A DNA stretch of 64,000 bases from Diplodia intermedia (lineage: Eukaryota > Ascomycota > Dothideomycetes > Botryosphaeriales > Botryosphaeriaceae): contig JAKEKT010000001.1 in assembly GCA_021495925.1 (NCBI GenBank), forward strand, positions 1,364,001 to 1,428,000, written 5' to 3'. A program made the translations under genes and the position numbers. A model generated the notes under the pieces. That model was not told the DNA's origin. It ran no database searches and was given only the letters and a program-made list of their open reading frames with translations. This document shows positions 10,263-22,174 of this stretch, in pieces; position 1 is the stretch's first letter; every line of letters begins with the position of its first letter.

Positions 10263-12209
10263 CTACAACTCCCTAAACCCCAGCTTCAACGCCGGCAACC
10301 CCATGGTAAAATGATCCTTGATCCTATCCAACCACGCCGCCAAGTCCTTCCCCTCCTCATCCATCCACACGACGTCGAATCGCGCCACCGTCCGCGCCAC
10401 CGCGCTGCGCAGCTCCATCATCGCCAGCCCCTTGCCGGGACACTGATACGGCCCGATGAGGAATGGTATGAAGGCCTCTCGTCGTCTGATTAGGTGTGGT
10501 TCGGTCGTCCAGCGCTCCGGTCGGAACGCGTCCGGGTCGACGAAGTTGCGTGGGTCGCGCGTGATGCCGCAGGGGGGGATGGAGACGATGGTGTTTGGGG
10601 GGATGTACGTCGACGACGTGGTGGTGGATGTGGTGCCTGGCTGGCCGGCTTCATCCGCGGACATGGTGGTTCGGGGGATGTGCAGGCCGGAGGGCCCGGT
10701 GACGCGCGACGAGGCCCAGATGATGGGCGGGTGCAGGCGGAGACATTCGTTGATGATGGCGTCGAGGAAAGGTAGGGTCGGCCGCAGGCAGGTGAATGCT
10801 CCGCCCGGCGCGAGGGCGGGGGTGACTTCGGCGCGGAGGCGGGAGAGGTGCTCTTGGTGCGTGGCGAGGTAGGCGAAGATGATGGTGAGGGCACCGGCGG
10901 CGGTGTCGCTAGGGGGAAAGAAGTGGACCGGAGCGTTAGCAGGGGCTTTATTCGAAGAGGGGAGCAGAACACAGGAAGGTGGGGATTACCTTCCGGCACC
11001 TATGATGAGACGGGATTCTGCGTTGAGCAGGGTGCGGCCTGCCACATCATTGCGCGTGTGAGCCATGAGATGGCCCATGAGGTCCGACTGAGGGTCTTTC
11101 ATCTGACGACGTCATGTGTCAGTTGTTCAAGCACAGGTATTTCTTTTGTGTGAGGTAGATATTACCTGCTTCCGCCGTTCAACCTTCGCAGCAGACCAAT
11201 CCCTCAGCCGCTTCATCGGCCCTGGCAAGCCGGAGCAAGTTTCAAGTGTCTTGATCATCCAGGGTGTATGCACGAACAACCCAATCACGTCCAGACTGTC
11301 ACACATGCTCTTGAAGATGGACTCATCATCCACTGTAGTCTTCCCAGTCAAGTAACCCGCCGGTTCTCCAAAGGCCAGTGCGCACATGATATCGAAGCTG
11401 AACCGCTGGGCCATCTCATTGAAGGGCACAGGCGTGCCGCTGTGGCCGTGCCGCGCTAGAACCCAGAGGAGATCATCCGTGATAGCTTCTACCCGAGGCG
11501 CAAAGCCTTCGAGTGCAACCTGCACGGCGCTGAGCAAGATAGCGTACGTCTGTGCTCTGGAAAATCTCACCTTGAATCCATTGTCCCATACGCGACGCCT
11601 TTGGCGGTGAAACTCCTTGTCTAACGTAGTATGAACCGACTGTTCCAGTGCGCCGTAGAATGGGCCTTTGCTCGTCTTGGCTGATGGACCAAGAATTGGG
11701 ATTATGGCATCCGGATCCGTTATGGAAAGATCGCGTGGGCCTAGAGATGGGTGAGTTTTCGAAGCATGCACCATCTTAGAGAGCTGTTAAGACGTACCGA
11801 TTCTGATGTAGTCCCCATACTCTGCATGAAGCTGGCGGTTGAACTTGTACCACTGGCCCCGCGTCTTTGCCGTTTGAAAAGTAGCCCAGAACTTCGAAAG
11901 CCTGGCAGAAAAAGGGCCCGGGAACCGTTTCAGAGGGTGAAATAGTGCGCGATGCACGAATGTGCTAAGACAGAGTCCGGAGATGAAGGTTACGATGACG
12001 GCGAAGGAAGCAGAGTAGCATGAATCTCCATAGGGAGAGGAATGCAGGGACTTCGCGAGAACGAAGTAGAGGGCCATAAAAGCGCTGGCTACCTGTAGAG
12101 GATACCTGTCGAGCTCAACTCGTCTGAATAAGCTATGGTGGGTAAGGATGCCGCAAAGGAAGGACAGTGCCAACCAGGCAACATAGCGAGGAGACTGAGA
12201 CATATCCAT
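10263..12209 (-). CDS. Cytochrome P450 monooxygenase
   Basis: A haem-thiolate monooxygenase, probably ER-anchored. Exons on the minus strand are 11798-12209, 11166-11740, 10990-11102 and 10263-10908 (581 residues). The N-terminus has hydrophobic segments followed by the FPGPFSARLSKFW hinge. Other motifs are AGSDTAAGAL on the I helix (formed across the third intron), ECLR (ExxR) on the K helix, FRPERW, and the haem loop FLIGPYQCPGKG with Cys about residue 523. The overall pattern resembles the tryprostatin B 6-hydroxylase-like fungal P450s. An in-frame ATG 87 bases upstream (12296) would add 29 residues; I prefer the start just before the hydrophobic anchor. Neighbours do not suggest a secondary-metabolite cluster, so the substrate is unknown. 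Confidence 0.93.
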
Positions 12210-13551
12210 GATGGACTCAACTCGTCCGCTGCGAGGGACGTCTGACAGTTGTAGTCCTTGGGTTGGGGTTCTGCGGGGCATATTAGGCGCCAACATCCTT
12301 GTCCGTTGTCGAGGCCCCCACTGCCGGGGTGTCGATATTGGCGGATTCGCTTCCCCAGGAATGTGATTCGATACAATGGTGCCGGCTCCGGCTCCATGGG
12401 TTACCTCTTGATGCTTGATATCAAAAGGCGATATTAGGGCTGCAGAGATTAGAGCTGTGGATATCTAGGCATTCCAGATCCCATGCATCGAATCGGGCGT
12501 GATCCTGTGGAATGCGACAGAATTGATTCCAGCAGTCATCATTCATTCGGCAGGACACGATTCCTCATGAGCGCGTAGAGCTTCTTCCTTGTGAAAGCAG
12601 CGGCGCTACGAGGCATCATGATGGCCGTTTCCACGCATAATTTGAATGGTACAGCTGACTGCCACGTAGGCTGCTGAATGGCAAGGCAAAATAACTACCG
12701 CACGACTACATGGGAGAAGGAAGCCGCGTTCCAGAACGGATGTGACCGTGATATCTGTGGCGCCATCAAGATGACGAGAGTTAGTGGGAAACGGTCTTGT
12801 GTGTTTGGATCTGACGGTAGGAGAATGCCGGTTCAGCTTCTATAGCCAAGAGAAGAGGCGGCCTCAAATATGTAGCGGTTTATACCGAAAGCCTTGGAAG
12901 CAATAACAGCCAGGAAGTCTACGACTGGACTGCACCGCCTGTCAGCTGAAGACCACACTAACAGAAATTGTGGAATGGACGAAGGGAAATGAGGGAATAA
13001 GCCGTCTTCTTCCTCGTTCTCGGCAGCGGACGCGCGTTATTGAGATTCAAAGTGCTTTACCAACCCTCTTCGTGTTATTCGGCAGCTGAGTGCCATGTGA
13101 GACAGGAATCGGAACGAAAGACTGGCCCCAACCACGCTTGCGGGAAACGCCCTTGGCCTGTTTTGCTCGTACCATGACTATTACAAGCACCCTCGTTCTC
13201 TCAGACGGCCGTGTATGTACGCATTAGTGGAATCAAGCGGTCAGTCAGGGTCAGCGGCGCTCATGTCTTTATGTTGTTAGATCGTAATCGGTCTGTACGA
13301 GACAAGGGGCGTCATAGACTCGGATTCATCGGATACGGTACACCTTCTGATTGGTCATCCAGTGCAAGATTCGACGGTTTGTACGCTGGTACTCTTTCTT
13401 GCCCCTGTGCAACGCGGCGGCACCGGACCCTGGCATAGTAGGATCCGGTATCGTGAGGAAGCACGCCCCGTTGCACAGCTGCGCCACGCGCAGTAGCCAG
13501 AACATATGTCGTGGATGGCCGTCTTGGGAAGTTGTTGATGACAAGGTAGCT
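12210..13551. other. Intergenic region upstream of P450
   Basis: This holds the P450 promoter side and the 3' flank of the RapZ-like gene. I found no coding sequence or repeat I can support. Confidence 0.5.
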
Positions 13552-14133
13552 TCAGAAATCCCATGTCCGCCCGTTCTCGCAATTGGCGGATGCGGATTGG
13601 TTTGATGTTCGATGGTTGCCCTCGCAGCCTTTCCTGTCTTTGCTTATTGGCACTTGGTGCTCATCCAAATCATCAAGCTCCCGGTGGACCGCTTTAACAT
13701 GCCAGTCATCGGGCCATTCTTCGGTTTCCCGCAACGACTCGACGAATGCTGGGCTGCGGTGTTTCCCCTTGGCGCAATAGCAGCCAACTAGCAAGATGTC
13801 TGCGGCGTTGTCATGTCCGCTCTGCTCTTCAACATCGTCCGTTGCCTCACCGGCGGAAGCGGGTGGCCGACTTCGACTTCGCTCGAAATCTGTCATGGCG
13901 GCTTTGATGACGCCGTATGCGCGGTCCAGCTCAGCGCAAAAGGCAGCGTCTTGCAACAGCTCTTTCTGAACATCGTGATGCTTGCCGGTCATGGTTTGGC
14001 GCATCGCGCGAGGAGGGTTCGGCACGGAGTGAAGGTCGAATTCGAGGGCTGGCTCAGGGTGCAGCGGCGGGTTTTTTGCATGCGATACCAGACAGAGAGT
14101 ATGCCGAGTCCGAGGGGAGGCGTGTCGGGACAT
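13552..14133 (-). CDS. RapZ C-terminal-domain-like protein
   Basis: A single-exon protein of 193 residues. It opens with a typical beta-strand and NPP motif (DLHSVPNPPRAMR), followed by TGKHHDVQKELL and the core motif ILLVGCYCAKGKHRSPAFVE. That core resembles the GCTGGxHRSV loop of the bacterial RNase adaptor RapZ C-terminal domain. The P-loop kinase half found in bacterial RapZ is absent, so this is the stand-alone C-terminal domain that also occurs in fungi. In bacteria that domain binds RNA and senses glucosamine-6-phosphate; whether the fungal version does either is unknown. The C-terminal 30 residues are polar and look disordered. It is divergent from malic enzyme, with 288 bp between the start codons. 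Confidence 0.75.
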   Translation of the reverse strand: MSRHASPRTRHTLCLVSHAKNPPLHPEPALEFDLHSVPNPPRAMRQTMTGKHHDVQKELLQDAAFCAELDRAYGVIKAAMTDFERSRSRPPASAGEATDDVEEQSGHDNAADILLVGCYCAKGKHRSPAFVESLRETEEWPDDWHVKAVHRELDDLDEHQVPISKDRKGCEGNHRTSNQSASANCENGRTWDF

Positions 14134-14421
14134 TTTGGAGGATGTGGGAGTCGCAGACGATAGCGGGGTAGCCGAGCGTCGGCCCTGCGTCTGTCTGCTC
14201 GGCCAAGCTTTCTGGCGACAACGGCGGGCAGAGCTTGTTTGTTAGAGCAGCTAGCTTGTGTCTGGATCTCTCAGCTGACTGATGGCGTGTCGTTGCTGCG
14301 CGTTGCTGAGTCGCGGGCGCTAAGTAGAGCTGGTGGAGGGGCGCGATGAACGGGCAACGACGTCATGGCCGGGTCTCGCCGAAGCTACAGCAAGCAAGCA
14401 TGCCCAACACCAAGCTACAGC

Positions 14422-16833
14422 ATGTTCAGTTTCCTTCGTGTGCCAATTCCCCTCTCCCCAGCTCGAGCATCCCTCCTTACACCTTCCGCCCGCGTGAGGC
14501 TCATCAAACCCGACGTCCGAGCGCCCCGCCCTTTGCACTCGACCTCCATCATGGCCTCCAAGCAGGGCACGAGACAATCCAAGTTTGGACACCTCCCCCT
14601 GTCGACTTCCGGGCCCCTCGACTCCGCCTTGACTGCAAGTCGCCGGCTTCATCTCCGTCAGTTCTGAGTCCGACTGACCTCCCTCAGGGCTCCGCACTGC
14701 TCAACACGCCTTATTTCAACAAGGGCACTGCCTTCACCAAGGAAGAGCGCGATGTTTTCAAACTGCACGGTCTCCTGCCGCAGAACATCCAGACCCTGGA
14801 AGACCAGGTTAAACGCGCCTATGACCAGTACAGCAGCCGCCCCAATCCGTTGGCCAAAAACACCTTCATGACCAGTATGAAGGAACAGAACGAGGTGCTA
14901 TACTATCGAGTATGCGCCCATCCTCTACATCCTCCGTATTCCTTTGTACTCACTGCCCGGTGTGCAGCTCATCCAAGACCACCTGAAAGAGATGTTTAGC
15001 GTCATCTACACCCCCACCGAAGGCGAGGCCATTGCAAACTACTCCAGGCTGTTCCGCCGTCCCGAGGGCTGCTTTCTCAACATCGACGACGTGGACAGGG
15101 TCCCCGATGATTTGGACCAATTCGGCCCATCCGACGAGATCGACCTGATAGTCGTGAGCGATGGCGAACAGGTACCTGTTTGCACGTGCCCCTTGAGCTG
15201 CCGCTTCCTCTAACCAATGCTAGATTCTGGGAATCGGTGACCAAGGCGTGGGAGGAATCCTGATCTCCATCGCAAAGCTGGTCATCTACACACTTTGTGC
15301 CGGCATCCACCCCGCCCGCGTCCTGCCCGTGGTCTTGGACTGCGGAACCAACGTGGGTATCACTGGGGGGGTTTTTTTGTCGATAGGCTCTGACACTGTG
15401 CACAGAACGAAGAGTTGCTCAAGGATGACCTCTATCTGGGCCTTCGTAAGCAAAGAGCGCGCGGGGAGAAATACGATGCCTTCGTCGACAAGTTCGTCAC
15501 CTCGGCCCGGAAAAGGTACCCCAGAGCTTACATTCACTTTGTAAGTCTCTCCCAACCGGCACTCCCTCACAGCTCCTAATCGGCTACAGGAGGACTTTGG
15601 GCTGCCCAATGCCAGGCGGATCCTCGACAGATACACCCCGAAGATCCCTTGCTTCAATGATGATGTCCAAGGCACTGGCTGTGTCACGCTCGCTGCTATC
15701 ATGTCCGCCATGCGTATTGCCAACGTTGACTACAAGGATCTGAGAGTGCTTTTGTTTGGATCTGGTACAGCGGGAACGGGGATAGCAGACCAGATCAAGG
15801 ATGCTATTGCTGTATCAACCGAGAAATCCGTCGAGGAGGCAGGAGCACAGATATGGTACGGGAACCCCCCTGATCAATCTTTAATATTTTCATATCTCCA
15901 TTCCAGGGGGGATGGTTCTAACTTCGCCTAGGTGTGTCGACAAACCAGGCCTTCTCCTGAAGTCCAAGAAGGACGAGCTCACTCCCGCCCAAGTCGGCTA
16001 CGCTCGCGACGACTCGGAGTGGGAGGGCAAGGACCACAGCGACCTGCTGAGCGTCATCAAAGAAGTCAAGCCGCACGTGCTGATCGGCACGTCCACCAAG
16101 CCAGGCGCCTTCACCCAGGAGGCCATCGAGGAGATGGCCAAGCACGTGGACCGGCCCATCATCTTCCCGCTTAGCAACCCGACCAAGCTGCACGAGGCCA
16201 AGCCCGCCGACCTCTTCGAGTGGACAAAGGGCAAGTGCCTCGTCGCCACGGGCAGCCCCTTCGATCCCGTCGAATACGACGGCAAGAAATACGAGATAGG
16301 TAAGGTTGCGCGCGATGCCACCCTCCCCTCCTCCCTCCCCTCGTATTCCCTTCCAGCCACATACAATGTGAAATCATTCTAACCACGCCACCACCCCCCC
16401 GTCAGCCGAGTGCAACAACTCCACCACCTTCCCCGGCATCGGCCTCGGCGCCGTGCTCAGCCGCACCCGCTTGCTGACGCCCTCGCTCCTCGTCGCCGCC
16501 GTCGGCGCCCTCGCCGCGCAGGCGCCCGCCCTCAAGGACGAGAACAAGGGCACCCCGCGCGAGGTCGCCCTGCTGCCCGACGTCACCGACGTGCGCGAGA
16601 TCAGCGTGCACATCGCCAAGGCCGTCATCAAAAAGGCCATCGAGGAAGGGCTGAACGAGGAGGAGGGGATCCCCGAGGATGACGACGATCTGGAAGAGTG
16701 GATCAGGGAGCAGATGTGGGATCCCGTCTACCGGCCGCTGCGCAAGGTCGATCCCCAGGGCGCGAGCAGGCTCGCCAAGGGCGAGGCCGGCGCATCGAGC
16801 GTGCGCAGGCCGGGCAGCTTCAGTTACCATTAG
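14422..16833 (+). CDS. NAD-type malic enzyme, probably mitochondrial
   Basis: Converts malate to pyruvate and CO2 with reduction of NAD(P), linking the TCA cycle to pyruvate. Exons are 14422-14634, 14688-14909, 14968-15171, 15224-15352, 15406-15540, 15590-15855, 15932-16299 and 16406-16833 (654 residues). Conserved blocks are LLNTPYFNKG, KNTFMTSMKEQNEVLYYR, the malic signature IYTPTEGEAI, LGIGDQGVGGI, FNDDVQGTG (metal and substrate) and the dinucleotide loop FGSGTAGTG. The chosen start gives an Arg-rich, acid-free leader (MFSFLRVPIPLSPARASLL) typical of mitochondrial import; an in-frame ATG at 14365 is possible. The first intron uses a GC donor. An acidic patch (EDDDDLEEW) lies near the C-terminus. 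Cofactor preference cannot be decided from sequence alone. Confidence 0.95.
14635..14687 (+). other. GC-AG intron in malic enzyme
   Basis: This 53-nt intron starts ACT|GCAAGT and ends CTCAG|GGC in phase 0. It is the only junction I found that joins the leader exon to the conserved GSALLNTPYFNKG exon without a shift. The rest of the donor (GCAAGT) is otherwise a perfect match to consensus, as expected for GC donors. Confidence 0.75.
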
Positions 16834-17181
16834 ACTCGTACATAAAGTAGACGGATTTTTTTTATTTTATTTTTTATTTTGAGGTTGTATGTGCGGAGCT
16901 GAGACCTAGATCATTATGTACCTATCTAGATGAAATGCGCTTGACTACCTAGGCAGTGAATCAAACAAGACTTGCCACAAGTGATCAATATATGGCGGCG
17001 TTGAATACCGACATTTCTCGAGAAGCATGGTGGATTAAGATCGTAGTCTCCTACGTACTAGTCTAATGCCCGAAAGCTACTCAGCCGACGAGTAAGATGA
17101 GGGTGTCATCCACCCAGTCCCATACACTCGTGGCATCGGAGAGAGAGAAGAAAAAAATAATGGGAAGAACAGGGGGGATAT
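16834..17181. terminator. Convergent 3' region, malic enzyme and Zn2Cys6 factor
   Basis: A T-rich run at about 16856-16880, just after the malic enzyme stop, is a plausible cleavage/polyadenylation context. No gene or repeat is seen. Confidence 0.4.
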
Positions 17182-20124
17182 CTAAGCATTCCAAGACGAA
17201 GGTTCGGGATATATCGGCGCCGGAGCCGCTTGGTGCGGACCATACTGCGGCGGAGCCGGTTGTGGCTCGTAACCCCCCATGTCGCCGCCGAAGAGGCTGG
17301 CCAGATCCACGCCCATTCCCATGCTGGAGAAATCGAAGTCACCAAAGGGGGCCATGTCCCAGTTGTAGTTATTTACTGCTTGGCCCCCCATCCCGTTGTC
17401 GTAGTAGCCTTGCTGGAGAGGCGGTGCTTGGGCCTGCTGGGCTACTTCCGAAAGCAGATGGAGCGGAGTTTGTGTTGTGGCGACGTTGTTTCCGTTCGCA
17501 GGGAATGTTTGACGGGCTTGTTCATGCGCGCCGTTCGCTGCCGAGTTCGTCGCAGCCGGCGCCGAAGTGCCGCTGGCAGAAGCCGGAGGCTGTCCAGAGA
17601 AGACGTCCCCGCATGACTCGCCATTCTTCATCCGGTTGAACTTCTCCCTGAGGCGCAGTAGGATACGCGGGAATTTGGTGTGTGGAGATTGAGGGTCACG
17701 CTCTTCAGTATTTTGGAAGCGTCGGATGAGGTTATCGAAGTAGTGCTCCAGGCGAAGTGAGTCCGGCGTGATCACGCTTCCCAGGTCGCCCGGAAATGTT
17801 GCATCTGCCCAAAGCTTCGTAAGGCAGACGGTCGAATACACGCACCGCACAGCTTGGTTTCTTGGTCAGTCGAGTAACCGCATGGAGTTGGAGATTGCTT
17901 ACAGAACAGGAGCGGTAGAGCGTAGAATGTGTCAAATTCAAGGGAAAGGAAACTATCAAGAATCCCATGACAGGACTTCACGCATTCCTTGAGTGAGCTG
18001 GTCTGTACCGCGCCCAAGGATTTTCGACGTCCCTCTTCCAAGGCATCGTCGATATTTTGAGTATGATGCATAGCAACCTCATGAGTATACAGGCTGACAA
18101 CACTTTCTGAGCACTTCAGAACAGCTGTTGAGTTGCATGTCAGTATTCGTTGTCCAATAAAAAAATGGTGGTAACCCAAACATACTCTGATCGGCATTCG
18201 ATGGTCTTTGGGGCCGAAGCAGTTCAAGTTTTGTGTCATAGTTCCTTAGCGCGATTTCATTGTATTTTTCAGAGAAGTTGGCGCTGGCAACGGGGTCGTC
18301 CATGGAAAACTGTGACGCAACATTCTCCGCGATAGCTGCCAATCTGATATGGTAACAAAGTACCTTGTCGGATGGTATTCCATCGGATGACTCGAGCTCA
18401 GAGATGCACTCGTCCATGTATTGATTCCAACGAAGGAGCATTGGCCTTCGAAGTACCATGGCAATGCTGCGAGCAGTCAGCACGCACTGTGTACTGAGAG
18501 GTGAACGTAGCACTTACTTGGTTCCTAAGTAGTAGCAAACCTTGAGAAGAAGGGAGGACAATTAGCCTTTTAGAAATTGTCATATCAACGACAGACAACT
18601 TACCATGAATGATCTCCTAGCATCCATCCCTCCTGCATTCGGGAGACATTTGCGGAAGGGACCAAGGCCGAGTTTTGCTTTAGCCTTGCCGGCTCGCTTC
18701 CCAAGACCTAGCTCAAGAACCATTGTTATGGCAGCGTTGGTCATCATGTAGAATGCGTGACGCTCATATACCACAGGAGGGCGATACCAAAGCACGCATA
18801 CAAGAAGGGCCTGAACAATTTCAAGCGACTTGTCTTGTCGACGCCAGATAAGTTCGGCAAACCAGCTTTGCAAGAGGTCTGCCAGGTATCGCTGTGCCTC
18901 TGCTGGAACAAGAGGGTCGCAGCCGAAAGAGGCAGCGCTCAGTACTGACAGGAACAACAACGGCTTCTCTTCCCGGAGATGCTGGGCCGTCGTCTCCTGC
19001 GGCAGCGGTACGGCCGGGAAGGCTGGCATTAAGGCATTGATGTAGCGACTCACAATGCGGTCGGCGACATCAGGACTGATGCATCTGTCGACTTCGTAGG
19101 AAATGTATGAACAGTCGGGCTGGGGAGGACGGTTTTCAACCCTCTGATGGGCGGCAGCTGCGATTTCAGCGTGCTCATCGTACATGATCTCGCGCCGCGC
19201 TTCGTTAGACATCTATACAGCCATGAGTCAGAATGACCTTGTCTCGTCCGAGGGAAGGAACTTACAAGGGCGTCATGTTGGTCGTTCATCCGGCGGCGCT
19301 TCTCGGGGCGAGTCGAGTCGGCATATTCGATGCTTTGAGCACCATCAGGGAGTGGTGGATGGGTCTCATAAGCATAGGAAGCAACAGCATTGTCACCCAA
19401 CCGAGCAGTTAGTTCGTTCACCTTCTTTTCGAGCTCTGCAACGCGAGTGTCGGCCTTCTTGGTGCGCTTTTTCGTGGGCGCGGTCGTCACGCAGACCTTT
19501 TTGGACTTGAGACAGCGTTTGCACGGGATTGCTTCTGAAATGACACCGTTCTCCTCTTGTGGATCGCAGCGCACCTGGAGGCTTTAGCTTGCGTTCAAAA
19601 AAAAGAAAAGAAAAAGCAGGAAGTTAAACCTTCAGCGAGCGGCAGTGGTCGCACGCGCGTAGGCGCTTGCCATCTGGACCGAGCTTTGTCTGAGCACTGC
19701 AGGGCTGTTAGGACGCGAAATCGGTTCAGCGTTGTCTTGGGCACAATGCGAGAAGCGGAAGCACAGCACACATGCGCTAGTTGCACAGGGCGCCGGTGAT
19801 GGATTGGTGCGCGACGGGCACAAATTGGCGAAATAGGATGGGATGCGGAGGCTGCACGCACCTTTGAGAATTGGGATCGGCAGCGCCGACAGACGCAGAG
19901 CTGGGAGTTGAGGGCCGGCGATCCTGGGCAGCGGTTGCAATAGCCTGGAGAGCGGGCGCCTGCGACGCGGTCTGGGCCTGTGGCGGGTAGGGCCCATAGA
20001 AGGCGTTGTGGGCGTAGAAAGAGTCCTGCAGACCCTGCAGCCGCTGTTTGAAGTCCTGGTCGGAGCGCTCAGGCTGCTGGCCGCCGAACTCAAGGGCGGG
20101 ATCTATGCGCGGCGGCTCTGACAT
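17182..20124 (-). CDS. Zn2Cys6 fungal transcription factor
   Basis: A DNA-binding regulator of 814 residues in eight exons: 19862-20124, 19630-19696, 19266-19574, 18604-19212, 18518-18540, 18186-18466, 17903-18124 and 17182-17852. The zinc cluster reads CDHC, six residues, Cys, thirteen residues, Cys-Lys-Arg-Cys, six residues, Cys, and is split by the second intron. It is followed by a basic linker (TKKRTKKADTRVAELEKKV) that leads into a short coiled coil. The middle region (PDVADRIVSRYINALMPAFP, then helical blocks) fits the fungal-specific transcription-factor domain of the WAR1/PrtT/LEU3-like group. The C-terminus is rich in Gln, Asn, Gly and Pro, with an MGMGVDLASLFGGDMGG patch like an activation domain. 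Exon five is only 23 nt. Target genes are unknown. Confidence 0.9.
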
Positions 20125-22174
20125 GTTTGCCTGCTGTGAGCTGGTGACGGTCCATCGGCGAGTGACGTTCAAGTCTCCGACTGCCGCCAGCCAGGGCCGG
20201 CTAGTCCTCTCTCGGCCAAGCCCGCTGCCTGAGTAAGCGCCATTCACGTGATCTCCTTCCTCCAGCGCGTCTTGACGGCGCCGGCCTCGACACGGAAGGC
20301 TGACACGCCCCGTGCCGGCCTCCGTAGGTCGACTCCGGCGCTGCACATCGCGCGCGCCCATTGGTGCCGCTTTCCCGGTGCCGGATCGCCTTGTCTTGGC
20401 GCCAATTGCATCTCTGCCGTCCCCTATAAACATCTACGCCCGCCGCATTATTGCCACCTGTTAAGCCGCCTTTTCGCGCGCGACACCATAACATCATAGG
20501 GACGCGGACGCGTCAGGGGACTCTATTTTTGCTCCTATTCGCAGCCGGACGGCCCGTGGTCACCCAGAAGATTCCAATGCTGGTGGTCACCAAATGGTGG
20601 ATGCGTCCTGCGCACTGCACGGTGAATGATCAGCCCGACGGCCACGGCGAATTGCCTGCTCCTGTCATTATTAACACCTATTTGACCACTGCACCTTGCC
20701 AATACTCCGGGTCGTTTACCTTGCCGGACCACGCACCATCTGCTCCCCTGGGTGCTCTCGCGGAGCCCAAGTCAGATAAAAGCTGACGCCGCAACAAGCT
20801 TAACTCGGCCGAAGAACCGTGCAGATCGCTGGGTGATGCCGCCCTATACAGTCCGCGACAAGCGAAGACAAGTAGCTCCACCGCGGGCTCGCCGCAGGGC
20901 GAGCTTCGACCGCGTTTACGCAATGCGGCTAGCCTCGCCAGCGGAGATCTGCGTGTATCCGAGTCGTGTGGAGACAGGCGCTGGCAGCAGATAGAAACAG
21001 AGAGGTAGCAATGGCATGGGAGGGACAGGCCGCGAGGGCTGGTGAAGGGCGGCGGGAGCCAAGCACACAGTGGCCACAATTTTTTCAGCCACACGCCGGC
21101 GGTACGAGGCGCGCCAGCGGCCGTATCGCTTCGCAGCTGGGGTTCGGTTGTCGGCAGCACACGTCAGGCTGTCCATAATTTCTGGCATTAAAGCAGCGGA
21201 GCAGGGACGCGGTGCTGGCGGAGAACGGCGGGCAAATGGGTTGCCGACAAGTGGTCGCATTGTCGACGGCAGTGGAGTCGGATCAGCAGCGCAAGGAATG
21301 GCCGTATAGAGAAGGGTGCTATCGTCGCGCGTGCCGGGCCGGGCAGCATGGCCGGGAGCTTACCGTGGTGCCATGTCCGGAGGGCCTTCATCAGCAGCGG
21401 AAGAACGTGCCAATCAGCGGGCGGGCGGGCTCGTCGTGGAGCGGGGAGGCTGCAGAATGCCGTGGTGCGGAGCGTCTCAAGTGTGCATCAATCAGGGCAG
21501 CGACACCAAAATAGCAGCGGGTGCACTGCCACTGCACGACGCGCTAGCACGAGATCAGCGTGGGCGAATGGCGCTGCCCTGCCGACACGGAGCACCCGTC
21601 CATTATTACTGCTGCCACCCCTCGTCCCCCGGGATCGCGACTTATGACGCCGCCTGCCTGCTCGCCGCCTGGTCCAGCTCCTCCTCACGTTCGCTGAGTC
21701 GCCCGCGCCGTTACCTCGCCCTCCGCTCGCTCGCTCGCCCGCCCGCCCGACGCGCCCTGGACCACAACCACAAACCGCGCCCCTCGACCAGCAGCCCACC
21801 ACTCGCCACCTCACGCGTCCGCTCGCCGTGGCATGGTCGCTTCGCCCGCTGCCCCCCGCGCGTCGCTAAGTCCCAACCAGGCCCTTGGCCGCCGTGTCTC
21901 CGCCCACGCCGCCCCTGCTCTGCTCGGTGTTTCGTCTTGACAAGCATCCTCGCTGCCTCCGCCAAATCGCCGGCCGTCTGATCTGCGCAGCCACCACGGC
22001 TGACGTCGACGCCGCCAGCTGCGCTGCACTTGGATGGAAGCTCCCCTCGCTTCGCTGTCGCAACCACACCATGAGGTCGTCAGACTCCGCGTAGGCCCGA
22101 CCTCCGCTGCCATGGGGCTCTCCCGGCCACAAGGCCCTGCGCCATGGACCACAAGCCACCGCCTACGACGGAAG
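20125..22174. promoter_or_regulatory. Divergent intergenic region, transcription factor and TRP-like gene
   Basis: About 2 kb lies between two divergent starts, so it should carry both promoters. A TATAAAC sequence occurs near 20424, and a strongly C-rich stretch (about 21660-21900) precedes the TRP-like gene, as is common for fungal promoters. I could not support any gene here; open frames are explained by high GC. Confidence 0.45.
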
